The notes under the pieces were generated by a model. That model was not told where the DNA came from and searched no databases. It saw only the letters and a list, made by a program, of their open reading frames with translations. Of a stretch of DNA of 64,000 bases, positions 52,066-62,626 are shown piece by piece. Made by a program: the position numbers and the translations under genes. Source of the DNA: Candidatus Polarisedimenticolaceae bacterium. Its GTDB lineage: Bacteria; Acidobacteriota; Polarisedimenticolia; Polarisedimenticolales; DASRJG01. Position 1 is the stretch's first letter. The number at the start of each line of letters is the position of its first letter. The stretch covers positions 91,001-155,000 of the forward strand of contig DASUCV010000017.1 in NCBI GenBank assembly GCA_036275915.1, given 5' to 3'.

Positions 52066-55000
52066 ATGCAGAGTCGCATCCTCGCAGGCTGCAAGAGCCT
52101 AATCATGGCCGCAGCCATCGCGGCATTAGTGGCGCCATCGGCCTTTGCGGCGTCCGGCATGAAGGCGAACGACGCCAATGCCAAACCCAAAGCCGACGCA
52201 GGACACGCGGGCACGTCCGCGACGCCTGACGGCTTACCGGCGACGAATTCGAAGGGCGTGTACTTCGCGCGCTCGAACTACGTCTGGCCGTTCGCCTCGG
52301 GACCGGTTTACGGGGACGTCGCTGCCTCGCGTTGGCGGAGTGCCGGCGTGCTCCACTCGATCATCGGGTCGTTCGACCTGACGGCGGGCATGCCGCGTTT
52401 CCCCTCTCAGCTCGTCACGCCGAACCGTTTGACCGAGCTGGGCAAGCAGTACTTCCTCCTCCAGGTTCAGCCGGAGGTGTTCACGAACGGCGTCTTCGAC
52501 CAGATGAAGGCTGCGATCTCCGCCCAGGGCGGCGCGATCGTGGGCGAAATGCCGGTCGGGGCGTTCATCGTGCGCATGACGCCGGCCGCGTACGACGCGG
52601 TTCGCGGATTCGGCTCGGTCATCATCCTCGAGCCGTATCATGCGGCGTTCAAGCTCTCTCCCGACATCGGCCGGAATCCTCTCCTGGATCCGATCAAGGC
52701 GGTGTCGAGCACGTACTCCCTCGCGATGCGCGTTTTCCCGGGTGAGAGCACGCAGGCCGTCGCGGCGACGATTCAAGCGATGGGGCTGACCGTCAAGAAG
52801 TTCGACGAAGTCACCCTCTACGTCGACGCCGATCGCTCGAAGCTGGCCGCCCTCGCCGGCATCGACGCGGTGCAGAACATCTGGGAAAACCTCCCGCTCT
52901 TGGTTCAGTCGGAAGAGACCACGACGACGATCCAGACCGGCCGGTGGAACAACGGCGCCACGCCGTACACCGATGCAGGCGTCGACGGCGGTGGCTCCGA
53001 CAAGGCGAGCTTCGCCGACGACCAGCTCCTCCTGGTTCTCGACGACGGCATCCAGCTCGACGCGGGCGATCTCTCGAACACCCGCACCGACGGCGCCTCG
53101 ACAACCCCGGTCGGCAGCACGCACCGTAAGGTCCAGTACTACGCCTCGACGAACCAGTTCGGCGGCGATGGCGACCTGCTCGGCTGCGACAACACCTCGA
53201 CCTCGGGTTTCACCCACGGCCACATGGTCGCTGCGATCGCGCTCGGCAACGCCACGCGCGTTCCCGCCTCCTACGGCCAGGGCTGGCAGGCGCTCGACAC
53301 CCAGGGGAACCCCTGGGACCTCGACGGCATCGCCCCCAAGGCGCGGCTGATCGCCTATGACGCCGGCGTGACCCCCGCGTCCGGTAATTGCATCGATCCG
53401 AACCTCGGCAGCCTCGATCCCGGTGGCACGATCTACATCTCGCCGGCCGGTGGCGTGCTGGGTGACGGTTATTCCAAGGGCGCGAAGATCGTGAACTTCT
53501 CGTTCGCGACCTCGTCCGCGAACACTTACACCGGCATGCCGCAGGCGATCGACCAGTTCCTCGCCGAGAAGGGCGACGCGCTGGTGTTCGTTGCGGCCGG
53601 CAACTACGGCAAGGATGCGAGCCCCGTCGACCAGATTCCTGACGCCGGGACGCTCGCCACTCCGGCCACGTTCAAGAACGGCATCGCAGTCGGTGCCTGT
53701 GCAAACGCGAACGATCAGTTCAACATCAACCAGCCGAACATCCGGACGAACGTCTCGGGCGTCGGCCCGGCAACCGTCACGAGCGGCCGCATCCAGCCCC
53801 TCCTCATGGCCCCCGGCACCGACGCGGTCGGCGGGATGGGCTTCGTCTCCGAGTTCGTCTGCCGCTCGAACGACAACGACCAGAACAACCCGGTCGAGTG
53901 CGACATCAAGGAGAACCCCGGCGCATCGACCAGCTGGTCGACCGCGGCGGCCTCCGGCGCGGCCCTCCTCGTCCGCGACTACTTCGCCCAGGGCTTCTAT
54001 CCGGACGGCACCGCGTCCAACCCGGGCAACGCTGCCGACAAGGTCGCGAACATTTCGGGCGACCTCGTCAAGGCGATCCTCGTCAACTCCGCCCAGTTCA
54101 TGAGCACCGGCACCTTGAACGCTCAGGGCCAGCTCGACGTGGGCTCGCAGATCCTCACCGGGTTGACGCAGAAGGCGCGCTTCAACCGTGAGCAGGGCTA
54201 CGGCCGCATCAACCTGTCCCGTGCCCTTCCGCTCCAGTCGTACTCGGGCGCCGTCTCGGGCCTGATCGTCGACGACGGCGGCATGGTTCCGGCCGGCGGC
54301 CTGATCCACAGCACGAACCTCAACATGAACATCTCCCCCGGGTCGGACAGCGGCGTTTACAGCCTGAACGTTTGCGACAACACGCAGCCGCTGACGATCT
54401 CGATCGCGTGGATGGACCCGAGCAACGCTTCGGACTCCCTCTCGCGCGACCTCAACCTCGTCGTGACCGCGCCGAACGGCAAGCAGTACTACGGCAACTT
54501 CTTCACCGACGACGCGAACGGCAACGGCGTGATCGACGGCACGGAAGACTGCGTCTACACCGGTGAGGCCTTCCCGCCCGATTCAGTCGCCGGCGTCGTC
54601 GACGTCGGTCCCTGGAGCCTTCCGGTCAACTCCTGCACCGATCCGACGCAACACGTCGACCACGCGAACCCCATCGAGGCCGTCTTCCTGTCTCCCGACA
54701 CGAAGCTCAACGGCATCGTCGACGATCCGAACACCGGGATCGACGAATCGGCGGACAACCAGATCCAGCTCGGTACCTGGAGCGTTCAGGTCTTCGCTCC
54801 GGGCACGAACGCGGGTCCCGTGAACTACGCCATCGCGATGTCGGGCGGCGTCTGCCAGGGCTCGTCGGTCCGCCTCGAGAAGGCGGTGGCGAACAGCCAG
54901 ACCCAGACGGGCGGCACGTTCGCCTGTAACGACAGCGCCCAGGCCGAGGTCAGCGAGTTCGCGACGGCGGGCGATCCTGCCGTTGGTCTCACCACGGCCA

Positions 55001-58000
55001 AGATCAGCAGCCGCTTCAAGTTCCAGGTCGTCGATCCGGGTCCCGACGGGACGGTCGGCACGGCCGACGACGTCGTCACCGACACCGAGAGCAACATCGC
55101 CTTCACCGACGCCGACGGCGCCGGCGTCGGCCTCCGCTTCGACTCGGCGAAGCTCCTCATCACTGACGGCACCGCGCCCGACCCCGGCAACGGCGTCCTC
55201 GACGTCCGTTCCGGCCAGGTGATCCAGGCCGTCTACCAGGATCAGGAGCCGGACGGAACGAACCAGCCGAACCTGAGGCGCGTCGCGCAGGCGGCGGTCG
55301 ATTGCCGGCCGGCGATCAACGCGGGCGGTATCGTGTTCGCGCAGTTCGGCCAGGACGCGTTCACCCTGGTCAGCGGTGGCTGCGAGAAGGATGCTCGCGG
55401 CTACTTCACGTTCGGGTTCCCCGACCGCTACATGGACGCCGGCGAGCTCGTCGGCTACTCGATCGCGTTCCAGTCGGCCGAAACGACCGCGACGCTCACC
55501 AACGTCACGGTGAGCCTCAAGGCCGTCTCGATCGACGCCGACAGCCCCGCTGACTGCAAGCCGAGATCGAGCGGGACCCAGGCGTGCGCCGATCCGACGC
55601 GCTCCAACAACCCGGTGAGCCCGTACCTCACGATCCTGGATTCGCCGAAGGTGCTCGGCACGCTGCCTCCTGGAGCGACGATCACCCCGACCTTCCAGAT
55701 CCAGGTCGCGAACGTGATCTCGGGCGTCCAGAAGGCGGACATGATCCTCGGCGTCTCGGCGAAGTCGGCCGGCCGCGCCGTGGAGAGCGTCGCCGTTCAG
55801 CGCGAGACGCTGAACGCCGACGAGGTCTCGTTCTACTACTCGACCGACTTCCCGACCGGCGGCTCCGAGACCGTCGGCGGCTACGACATCAACAACAACG
55901 AGGTCCTCGAGCCGGTTACGAACTCGGTCAACAACTTCCTCCTCGACTACATCTTCGAGACGAGGAGCTACTCCGACTCCACCGTCGGCGGCTTCAACAC
56001 CGTCGCGACCTTGAAGGCGCCGTGGAACTTCGACACGAACGACGGCGGCTTCCGGAGCGGCATCAACAGCCGCAGCTTCAACGGTCAAGGCATCACGATC
56101 GCCTTCTGGGGCGAAGACAAGAACTTCAACGGACGCCTCGACGGACTCTGTAACGGCGACCCGCGTCGTGCCTGCACGGACGACAACGGGATCTCCGAAG
56201 GCTGCTTCCGCTGTGCCAACGACCCGAACCGTCCCTGCTTCACGACGGCGGACTGCGTTGGTGTGACCACCTGCGATTCGAAGGGCACCTGCGACTTCAC
56301 CCTCGACGAGGACCGCGACGAAGCGAACGGCGTCCTCGACGAAGGCTGGAACACGGCGGGCGGCTGCGGATGGCAGACCAAGGTGCCCGGCGACCCGCTC
56401 GGATATCCGTCCGGCGGCGTTTGGCACACCGGCACGATCGGCAGCGGCGATCCGAACGCGGGTCTCGCCTGCATCGGCGCCGGCGTCTCGAGCTCGCGCT
56501 GCCAGGCTTACGAGCGGTTCCCGCTGGCCTCGCCGGCAACGGCGAGCACCTGGTGGGAGCTCCTCCTCACCCCGGTCGTCAACAAGGTCAATCAGTGCCC
56601 GACGGCGAACGGCACCAACTGTCTCACCGCCGACGCACCGAACGACCCCGTCTACCAGGTCGCGATCACCGATTGGGCCTGGAACATGGCGATCGACCTA
56701 GCGGACCAGGACACGGCGATCACCGCCGAGTTCGACACCGACATCGACAAGCTGCAGGGCGCTGAGTTCTACAACGACCTGACGCTCACCAACATCCGCA
56801 TCTTCGGCAACCAGGGTGCGATCTCGGACGGCAACGCTCCGATCACCGGCGGCTTCAACATCTTCGCGCCGATCTCGAAGTGCATCGACACCGACGGCGT
56901 CGGGACGTGCAGCGTCACGACGTCGACCCTCTGCGCTATCGACAGCGACTGCCCGGCTGGCCAGACCTGCACGAACTACCTCGATCACTGCGGCACCGTG
57001 ACCGGGACATCGTGCCAGGCGGCTCAGAACGACACGCCGTGCACCGGCCTCTCGCGGAACGGCACCGCCGGCAACAACCGCGAAGCCCTCAACAACTGCT
57101 ACTTCGAAGGCAAGATCACGCCGGACAAGGACAAGGCGCTCTTGCCGTACGGTCTGCCGACGCCGGACGACGACGACCAGCAGAACAGCTGGTGCCATCG
57201 TAGTGACTCGCTCGACGGCATCGACAAGAGCGTGACCTGCAACCCGAACGCGGCGTTGCCGGATGCGCGCTGCAAGGCGGCGGCTGCGCCGTACACGACG
57301 TGCGCGGCCCCGACCGCGACGATCGACCAGTTCGTGCAGAAGAACGGTCCGGGCCGCAACTACGGCGTCAAGGTGCCGAACGGTCCCGACATGCGGTTCA
57401 CCACCCTGGAAGATTTCTACGGGCAGACCGGGAAACGCTTCCAGGCCGCGTTCGGCTTCCGCAACTTCGAGGCGACCGCCAGCTCGCCCGTCGCGCCCAA
57501 CAGCTACGGCGTGGCGGTCGACGACATGGTCATCTCGTGGAAGGAAACGCGTCTCGACGAGGACACCCACACCTGCGCGGGCAGCGGTGAGTGCGCCGAC
57601 ATCGAGGTCAAGTCCACGCTGTCCTACGATGCGAACAACCTCGTGGAAGTCACCGTCACGGACAAGTCGCCTTACGACCCCGTCCACCCGGTGAACGACT
57701 GCAACCGCAACGGCACCTTCACCGATACGGGGCTGTGCAACGGAACCGGCCCCGTCTGCTCGAACGACGCCGGTTGTTCCGCCGGCCAGCACTGTGTCGG
57801 CGCGGACGATACGGACTGCAACGACAACGGCATCCCCGACGTCACAGTGGTCCTCACTTCCGACGCGGAGGTCAACGGCGAGCTGGCCGTCCTCGACCAG
57901 GTCTCGCCCAACGTCTACAAGACCCGCTTCCCCTACTCCGTCGTGTACAACTCGCCGGGAACGCTCTATGTGGCGGTCTCGGGCACGGCGGCTCCGGTCA

Positions 58001-60261
58001 TCACTGCTCGTTACGAAGACCGTGACGACGGCACGGGTTCCCGCTGCAAGAGCTCGCTCGATCCCACGCAGCAGGGCTTCCTGACCGCCAACACGACGGT
58101 CAACGTGACGTCCGGCCGCATCGACCTCAAGACGTACCAGATCCTGCTCGTCGGAACCGTTCCGACGAACGGCGACAACGACGGGTTCGCGGACACGAAC
58201 GAGACGATCGACATGCCGGTCACGTTCGTGAACAAGAGCGGTCTCGCCCTGGACGACCTCACCGCAACGCTGGGCACGAGTGATCCGAACATCGAGTGCA
58301 TCAGCAAGCCGGTCGTCACGGTCCCGGCCGTTCCCGGCACGGTGGCGAACAACGCCACCGTGGTCTCGGCTCCGTTCCGCTTCAAGGTCGCCAACGTCAA
58401 CCGCACCTCGGTGGACCAGAACCTCAAGGCCACCTTCAACCTCACGCTCCACTCGCGGCAGTTCGACGCCATCACGCGGTCGATGACCCTCACGATCGAT
58501 CTCGATCTGAGCACGAGTGGCGGGTCGGGTCCGCTCGAGTTCGTCGAAGACTTCACCTCGACGGCGAACATGGGCAAGTTCACGATCTCGACACTCGACG
58601 CCGGAAAGAACAGCCTCTCGAACTCGTTCGGGATGCGCTGCCAGTACAACGACCCGGACGGGCTGAACACGAACAGCGCGGGCGACAAGGACTGCTTCCT
58701 CGGCTTCACCGGCGATCCCGCCGCCGGCGTCAACGACTGGCACGTGCACGACAGCTCGGCAGCCAATGGCGGCCTGGGCCGTGCGTACACGGGCAACTTC
58801 TCCGTCCACTGGGGCGTCCACCTCGGCACCACGCCGAAGCGCGATACCGGACGCTTCAAGCAGTTGGACGCGATCCAGACGATCAACGCCGTCGCCCTCG
58901 GATTGGCGAGCTCGAACCCCGAGTTGAACTTCGCTCACCAGGTTTCGCTCGTCGACAACCGCGGCATCGGCAACATCACGAACGGCGAGTGCGCCGATCG
59001 TGCAGTCGTCCAGGTCAACGTCCTGAACTCGGCGGGCGCGCCCACGACGTGGGTGAAGATCTTCCCGTACGAGAACGTGTACGAACAGCAAGGCACCGAC
59101 GACTTCACCAACTGCGAGTTCGATCCGACCGACGACGGTAACAACGAAGAATCGTTCTTCAACCCGACCGATCCGGCGCGCCGGCTCGGACCGTCGTCGA
59201 CCTGTTTCCCCGAGTTCGTGTTCTCGCGCTCGGGCGACACCGACTACCGCAACACGTGGGACCCGACCCATGTCGGCCTCGCCGATGCGAACGCCGGCTT
59301 GAAGGGCTCCATCAACGTCGGCACGTGGGTCCGGCCGCGGTTCTCGCTGCTGCCGTACGCCGCGCGCCGCATCCGACTGCGGTTCCTCGGCACCTCGATC
59401 GAGTTGGGCAGCAGCCAGACCTGGGATGCGTTCTTCGGACGTGACGACCAGGTGCAGGACGACGGCTGGTACATCGACGACGTCCACATCGTGGGTGCCC
59501 TCGGCGGAACGCCGTTTACGATCACGCAAGACACCAAGGTGATCACGCCTCTCGCGACCTGCGGCACCTGCTCCTCGATCACCGCCGCTCTCGTCGCGAC
59601 GCCGGCCACGACCGCAGGACCGGGTCAGCCCACCTCCCTAGAAGCCAAGACCTCCACGATCGACGTCTGCCTGAACGGCGTCACGCAGTATCAGTTCTGG
59701 CAGGACACCAACAACAACTCGATCGTCGGGGACGCTGGCGACACGCTCCTCCGCGACTGGACCGACAGCTCAACCTTCGCGGATGCGCCGCAGGTCAACA
59801 CTCAGTACGGCGTGAAGGTGCGCTGCTCGACCAACGTCAACTGCGACCAGGCAGACGGGTCGGCGGCCAAGGTAGCCCTCGTGACGGTGCCTTGCCCGTC
59901 GAGCGGCACGGCCAAGGCCAAGTTCACGCAGAGCATCGGCGTGAGCAAGACTGCCGTCAGCTGGGCGACCACGACCCCCGCCGATGCGATCCGGGGCGAC
60001 CTCATCGCTCTCCGGGCCAACGGCGGTAACTTCAACACGACCGTGCTCGCCTGCATCGGCAACGACGTCAACGTGAGCTCGATCGCTGACGCAACGAATC
60101 CGGGCGTAGCGGCCGCGTTCTACTACCTCGTGCGGCCGTCGGTTGCGACGTACTGCAACCAGGTCGCCCTCAGCTGGAGGGAAGGAGTTCCTTCCGAGCT
60201 GCCGGGTGCCGGTGGGGACCGCGATGCGGACCTCACAGGTGCCGCGAACGTCTGCCCGTAA
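52066..60261 (+). CDS. Giant secreted S8 (subtilisin-like) protease with Cys-rich and calcium-loop motifs
   Basis: 2731 residues. Signal peptide 1-29 (ending AFAA). A propeptide-like region precedes the S8 domain (about 300-730): Asp in 'LLVLDDGIQLD' (D326), His in 'GFTHGHMVAAI' (H384), Ser in 'ASTSWSTAAASGAALL' (S623, where most have GTSxAxP). Further on come EF-hand-like loops ('DDANGNGVIDGTEDC' near 816, 'DKNFNGRLDG' near 1352, 'NGDNDGFADTNETID' near 2036), Cys-rich knots of the form C-x2/3-D-x2-C-x2-G-x2-C ('CAIDSDCPAGQTC' near 1623, 'CSNDAGCSAGQHC' near 1899, 'CFTTADC' near 1389), and jelly-roll-like modules. No sorting tag or LPXTG is seen at the C-terminus. Probably extracellular, calcium-stabilised and proteolytic. 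It has its own promoter and terminator. Confidence 0.88.
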   Translation: MQSRILAGCKSLIMAAAIAALVAPSAFAASGMKANDANAKPKADAGHAGTSATPDGLPATNSKGVYFARSNYVWPFASGPVYGDVAASRWRSAGVLHSIIGSFDLTAGMPRFPSQLVTPNRLTELGKQYFLLQVQPEVFTNGVFDQMKAAISAQGGAIVGEMPVGAFIVRMTPAAYDAVRGFGSVIILEPYHAAFKLSPDIGRNPLLDPIKAVSSTYSLAMRVFPGESTQAVAATIQAMGLTVKKFDEVTLYVDADRSKLAALAGIDAVQNIWENLPLLVQSEETTTTIQTGRWNNGATPYTDAGVDGGGSDKASFADDQLLLVLDDGIQLDAGDLSNTRTDGASTTPVGSTHRKVQYYASTNQFGGDGDLLGCDNTSTSGFTHGHMVAAIALGNATRVPASYGQGWQALDTQGNPWDLDGIAPKARLIAYDAGVTPASGNCIDPNLGSLDPGGTIYISPAGGVLGDGYSKGAKIVNFSFATSSANTYTGMPQAIDQFLAEKGDALVFVAAGNYGKDASPVDQIPDAGTLATPATFKNGIAVGACANANDQFNINQPNIRTNVSGVGPATVTSGRIQPLLMAPGTDAVGGMGFVSEFVCRSNDNDQNNPVECDIKENPGASTSWSTAAASGAALLVRDYFAQGFYPDGTASNPGNAADKVANISGDLVKAILVNSAQFMSTGTLNAQGQLDVGSQILTGLTQKARFNREQGYGRINLSRALPLQSYSGAVSGLIVDDGGMVPAGGLIHSTNLNMNISPGSDSGVYSLNVCDNTQPLTISIAWMDPSNASDSLSRDLNLVVTAPNGKQYYGNFFTDDANGNGVIDGTEDCVYTGEAFPPDSVAGVVDVGPWSLPVNSCTDPTQHVDHANPIEAVFLSPDTKLNGIVDDPNTGIDESADNQIQLGTWSVQVFAPGTNAGPVNYAIAMSGGVCQGSSVRLEKAVANSQTQTGGTFACNDSAQAEVSEFATAGDPAVGLTTAKISSRFKFQVVDPGPDGTVGTADDVVTDTESNIAFTDADGAGVGLRFDSAKLLITDGTAPDPGNGVLDVRSGQVIQAVYQDQEPDGTNQPNLRRVAQAAVDCRPAINAGGIVFAQFGQDAFTLVSGGCEKDARGYFTFGFPDRYMDAGELVGYSIAFQSAETTATLTNVTVSLKAVSIDADSPADCKPRSSGTQACADPTRSNNPVSPYLTILDSPKVLGTLPPGATITPTFQIQVANVISGVQKADMILGVSAKSAGRAVESVAVQRETLNADEVSFYYSTDFPTGGSETVGGYDINNNEVLEPVTNSVNNFLLDYIFETRSYSDSTVGGFNTVATLKAPWNFDTNDGGFRSGINSRSFNGQGITIAFWGEDKNFNGRLDGLCNGDPRRACTDDNGISEGCFRCANDPNRPCFTTADCVGVTTCDSKGTCDFTLDEDRDEANGVLDEGWNTAGGCGWQTKVPGDPLGYPSGGVWHTGTIGSGDPNAGLACIGAGVSSSRCQAYERFPLASPATASTWWELLLTPVVNKVNQCPTANGTNCLTADAPNDPVYQVAITDWAWNMAIDLADQDTAITAEFDTDIDKLQGAEFYNDLTLTNIRIFGNQGAISDGNAPITGGFNIFAPISKCIDTDGVGTCSVTTSTLCAIDSDCPAGQTCTNYLDHCGTVTGTSCQAAQNDTPCTGLSRNGTAGNNREALNNCYFEGKITPDKDKALLPYGLPTPDDDDQQNSWCHRSDSLDGIDKSVTCNPNAALPDARCKAAAAPYTTCAAPTATIDQFVQKNGPGRNYGVKVPNGPDMRFTTLEDFYGQTGKRFQAAFGFRNFEATASSPVAPNSYGVAVDDMVISWKETRLDEDTHTCAGSGECADIEVKSTLSYDANNLVEVTVTDKSPYDPVHPVNDCNRNGTFTDTGLCNGTGPVCSNDAGCSAGQHCVGADDTDCNDNGIPDVTVVLTSDAEVNGELAVLDQVSPNVYKTRFPYSVVYNSPGTLYVAVSGTAAPVITARYEDRDDGTGSRCKSSLDPTQQGFLTANTTVNVTSGRIDLKTYQILLVGTVPTNGDNDGFADTNETIDMPVTFVNKSGLALDDLTATLGTSDPNIECISKPVVTVPAVPGTVANNATVVSAPFRFKVANVNRTSVDQNLKATFNLTLHSRQFDAITRSMTLTIDLDLSTSGGSGPLEFVEDFTSTANMGKFTISTLDAGKNSLSNSFGMRCQYNDPDGLNTNSAGDKDCFLGFTGDPAAGVNDWHVHDSSAANGGLGRAYTGNFSVHWGVHLGTTPKRDTGRFKQLDAIQTINAVALGLASSNPELNFAHQVSLVDNRGIGNITNGECADRAVVQVNVLNSAGAPTTWVKIFPYENVYEQQGTDDFTNCEFDPTDDGNNEESFFNPTDPARRLGPSSTCFPEFVFSRSGDTDYRNTWDPTHVGLADANAGLKGSINVGTWVRPRFSLLPYAARRIRLRFLGTSIELGSSQTWDAFFGRDDQVQDDGWYIDDVHIVGALGGTPFTITQDTKVITPLATCGTCSSITAALVATPATTAGPGQPTSLEAKTSTIDVCLNGVTQYQFWQDTNNNSIVGDAGDTLLRDWTDSSTFADAPQVNTQYGVKVRCSTNVNCDQADGSAAKVALVTVPCPSSGTAKAKFTQSIGVSKTAVSWATTTPADAIRGDLIALRANGGNFNTTVLACIGNDVNVSSIADATNPGVAAAFYYLVRPSVATYCNQVALSWREGVPSELPGAGGDRDADLTGAANVCP

Positions 60262-60285
60262 CGGGCTGACGCAGAGTACTTCCCT

Positions 60286-60317
60286 GGGGAGGGGCTTCGG
60301 CCCCTCCCCTTTTTTTT
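60286..60317 (+). terminator. Rho-independent terminator of the giant subtilase gene
   Basis: A 10-bp perfect stem GGGGAGGGGC / GCCCCTCCCC with a TTCG tetraloop, followed by eight T. It lies 25 bp after the stop codon. Confidence 0.95.
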
Positions 60318-60442
60318 GCGCGCGGGCCGCTAGCGAACGGCCGCGCTAGCGCGAATCCCCTGCCCCGTGTGCTAGCCGCGATCAAACGAGCACGTGACCC
60401 CAGAGACTTCGGACGACGAATCCCTTGCCGCGTGCGAGCGGC

Positions 60443-60650
60443 TCAGGATCGGGATTTGATAGGAATTGGACGCGCAGGTTCCTCGCGGACCACGCGGCCG
60501 GATCGTCTTCGCCATTCACCGTAGCGGCAAGCATGGCCCGACCGCTGCGATCGAGGCATTCGACAGGACACTGGCAATCTTGATGTTGGCGTCTTCGAAG
60601 ATCTTCTAGAAGGTCGGTTTCTACTGATGGAGACCGCTAACCGGAGGGCC
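60443..60650 (-). pseudogene. IS110-family transposase fragment (frameshifted)
   Basis: On the minus strand one frame reads 'KIFEDANIKIASVLSNA' and a shifted frame continues 'LDRSGRAMLAATVNGEDDP' and 'ARNLR', matching the conserved IS110 stretch LEDANIKLASVxSDVLGxSGRAMLxALxxGExDP...ARGxLR. Internal stops precede it and neither the N-terminal DEDD domain nor the C-terminal Transposase_20 domain is found, so this is a decayed remnant. The surrounding sequence looks less GC-rich and less coding than its neighbours. Confidence 0.6.
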
Positions 60651-60921
60651 GACACTTTTCTGTCAATGGGGTTGGCTCTCCGACTGAGACGCGGATTGAA
60701 ACCAACCACTGCGGTTCGGACGCCACGTGCCGATCATCACACTCAAGCGCGTCGCATACCAAATTGGCCTGGGCGTCCCTGCGGGAAAGTGGCCCCGCAG
60801 AACTCACCTCGTATCATTTCAGATGGGCGCTTTATTGGGTCTTCTCAGCTTGGGCGGCCGGTGCAGGCGTCGATTAAGGGATCCATGCTGCGACCGCTTG
60901 GGAGTAGCTATGGAGCGGGCC
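60651..60921. other. Non-coding stretch between IS110 remnant and ruvB
   Basis: About 270 bp downstream of ruvB. Open frames here are short and lack protein character; base composition differs from the coding regions. It may be further mobile-element debris, but I could not assign any end or repeat. Confidence 0.4.
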
Positions 60922-61935
60922 TTAGAGCAGCCGGCCGCGCGACGACCGGCCGAGGTGCGCGGCGGCGGTGCTCGTCGTCCTTCGGCCGCGCGGCGTGCGC
61001 TCGAGGAAGCCGATCTGGATGAGATACGGCTCGTAGATCTCCTCGAGGGTCTCCGCATCCTCTCCGACCGCAGCGGCGAGGGTGGAGAGTCCGACGGGAC
61101 CGCCTTGGAACTTCTCCAGGATCGCGAGGAGGATGCGCCGGTCGACCTCGTCCAAGCCGTAGCGGTCGACTTCGAGGCGTTCGAGGGCCGACGACGCGAG
61201 CTGCTCCGTGATGTGCGGCTCGCCTGCGACGTCGGCGAAGTCGCGGACCCTGCGAAGGAGCCGGTTGACGATCCGTGGTGTCCCTCGGGAGCGCTTCGCG
61301 ATCTCGGCCGCGGCCTCGGCGACGAGGCCCACCGACATGATCTCGGAGGAGCGTGAGGCGATCGTCGCGAGATCGTCGCGCTCGTAGTAATCGAGATGAT
61401 GGACGATGCCGAAGCGATCGCGAAGCGGCCCCGATAGCAGTCCCACGCGGGTCGTCGCACCCACCAGGGTGAAGCGCGGCAGCTCGAGACGCACGGTTCG
61501 GGCACCGGGGCCGCTTCCGACGACGAGGTCGAGGGCAAAGTCCTCCATCGCGGGATAGAGGATCTCTTCGAGCGCGCGGCCCAGGCGGTGGATCTCGTCG
61601 ATGAAGAGGACATCGCCGGCCTGGAGGTTGGTGACGATCGCGGCCAGGTCGCCGGCGCGCTCGATCGAAGGACCGCTGGTGACGCGGATCTCCCCTCCCA
61701 TCTCATGCGCGATGATGTGGGCGAGCGTCGTCTTCCCGAGGCCCGGCGGGCCGTAGAGGAGGACGTGGTCGAGCGGCTCCTGGCGCTTCCGCGCAGCCGC
61801 CAGGAAGACGGCGAGGTTCTCCTTCACGCGCGTCTGCCCGATGTAGTCGCGGAGGCGCTTGGGACGCAGGCTGGCGTCGAGCTGGTCGTCCTCGACCTGG
61901 GGGGCGCCGCTCAGGATCCGGGCGTCGTCGTTCAT
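60922..61935 (-). CDS. ruvB: Holliday junction branch-migration ATPase RuvB
   Basis: 337 residues. AAA+ motor with Walker A '[13 protein letters not shown]', Walker B '[13 protein letters not shown]', sensor '[19 protein letters not shown]' and the C-terminal winged helix ('[22 protein letters not shown]'). It drives branch migration with RuvA. Its start overlaps the ruvA stop by 4 bases. Confidence 0.97.
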   Translation of the reverse strand: MNDDARILSGAPQVEDDQLDASLRPKRLRDYIGQTRVKENLAVFLAAARKRQEPLDHVLLYGPPGLGKTTLAHIIAHEMGGEIRVTSGPSIERAGDLAAIVTNLQAGDVLFIDEIHRLGRALEEILYPAMEDFALDLVVGSGPGARTVRLELPRFTLVGATTRVGLLSGPLRDRFGIVHHLDYYERDDLATIASRSSEIMSVGLVAEAAAEIAKRSRGTPRIVNRLLRRVRDFADVAGEPHITEQLASSALERLEVDRYGLDEVDRRILLAILEKFQGGPVGLSTLAAAVGEDAETLEEIYEPYLIQIGFLERTPRGRRTTSTAAAHLGRSSRGRLL

Positions 61936-62552
61936 CGGCCGCTCCCGCGAACGAGCGAGCGCAGCGCAGCACGGAGGACCTCTTCGAGCGGGGCTTCGGG
62001 GCCGACCTCGCGCCGGCCGGCGGCGACCGCTCGCTCGGACGCATCATCGGAGTATCCGAGATGAGCGAGTGCCGAGGCCGCGTCGGCCTCGATGCCGCTC
62101 GCAGGGCGGGCCTGCCCCGAGGGTGCGGCGAGGCCTGCCTTGCGCCCGCGCGCAGGGGGCCGATCCTTGAGCTCGAGGAGAACGCGCTCCGCGGTCTTGC
62201 GGCCGATGCCGGGGATCCGTTCGAGCACCGTCCGGTCGGCATCTTCGACGGCGCGGGCGAGATCCGACACGCCGATGCCGGAGAGCACCGCGAGCGCGAT
62301 CTTCGGTCCCACCCCGGAGATCGAGATCAGCCTCTCGAACGCCTGGCGCTCGTCATCGCTCGAGAACCCGAAAAGCTGGATCGCGTCCTCGCGAACGTGG
62401 GTGTGGACGAAGAAGTCTGCCGAGCCGTTCGGAGGGCCGATGCGGTAGAAGGTGCTGAGCGGGATCTGGAGCCGATATCCGACGCCGTGCACGTCGACCA
62501 CGACCTCATCCGGGCGTAGCGAGAGGATCTTTCCGGAGATGTGAGCGATCAT
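61932..62552 (-). CDS. ruvA: Holliday junction DNA-binding protein RuvA
   Basis: 206 residues. N-terminal OB fold ('[28 protein letters not shown]' region), tandem helix-hairpin-helix motifs '[18 protein letters not shown]' and '[21 protein letters not shown]', and the C-terminal domain ('[16 protein letters not shown]') that contacts RuvB. Coupled to ruvB. Confidence 0.96.
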   Translation of the reverse strand: MIAHISGKILSLRPDEVVVDVHGVGYRLQIPLSTFYRIGPPNGSADFFVHTHVREDAIQLFGFSSDDERQAFERLISISGVGPKIALAVLSGIGVSDLARAVEDADRTVLERIPGIGRKTAERVLLELKDRPPARGRKAGLAAPSGQARPASGIEADAASALAHLGYSDDASERAVAAGRREVGPEAPLEEVLRAALRSLVRGSGR

Positions 62553-62626
62553 CGTGGGGCGCCGCCGGCCAATCCGATTACGAAGAACCGGATCGTACCA
62601 TGCCGGTCAGCCGGCCACGCCGCGTC

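Noticed and set aside
56698..59529. Antisense open frame of 943 codons inside the giant subtilase gene, and a similar one at 52234-54309
   Set aside because: The plus strand here encodes Cys knots, calcium loops and the S8 triad; the antisense text has no recognisable features.
60627..61022. Plus-strand open frame of 131 codons between the IS110 remnant and ruvB
   Set aside because: It overlaps the 3' end of ruvB antisense and has no protein-like features or ribosome site.
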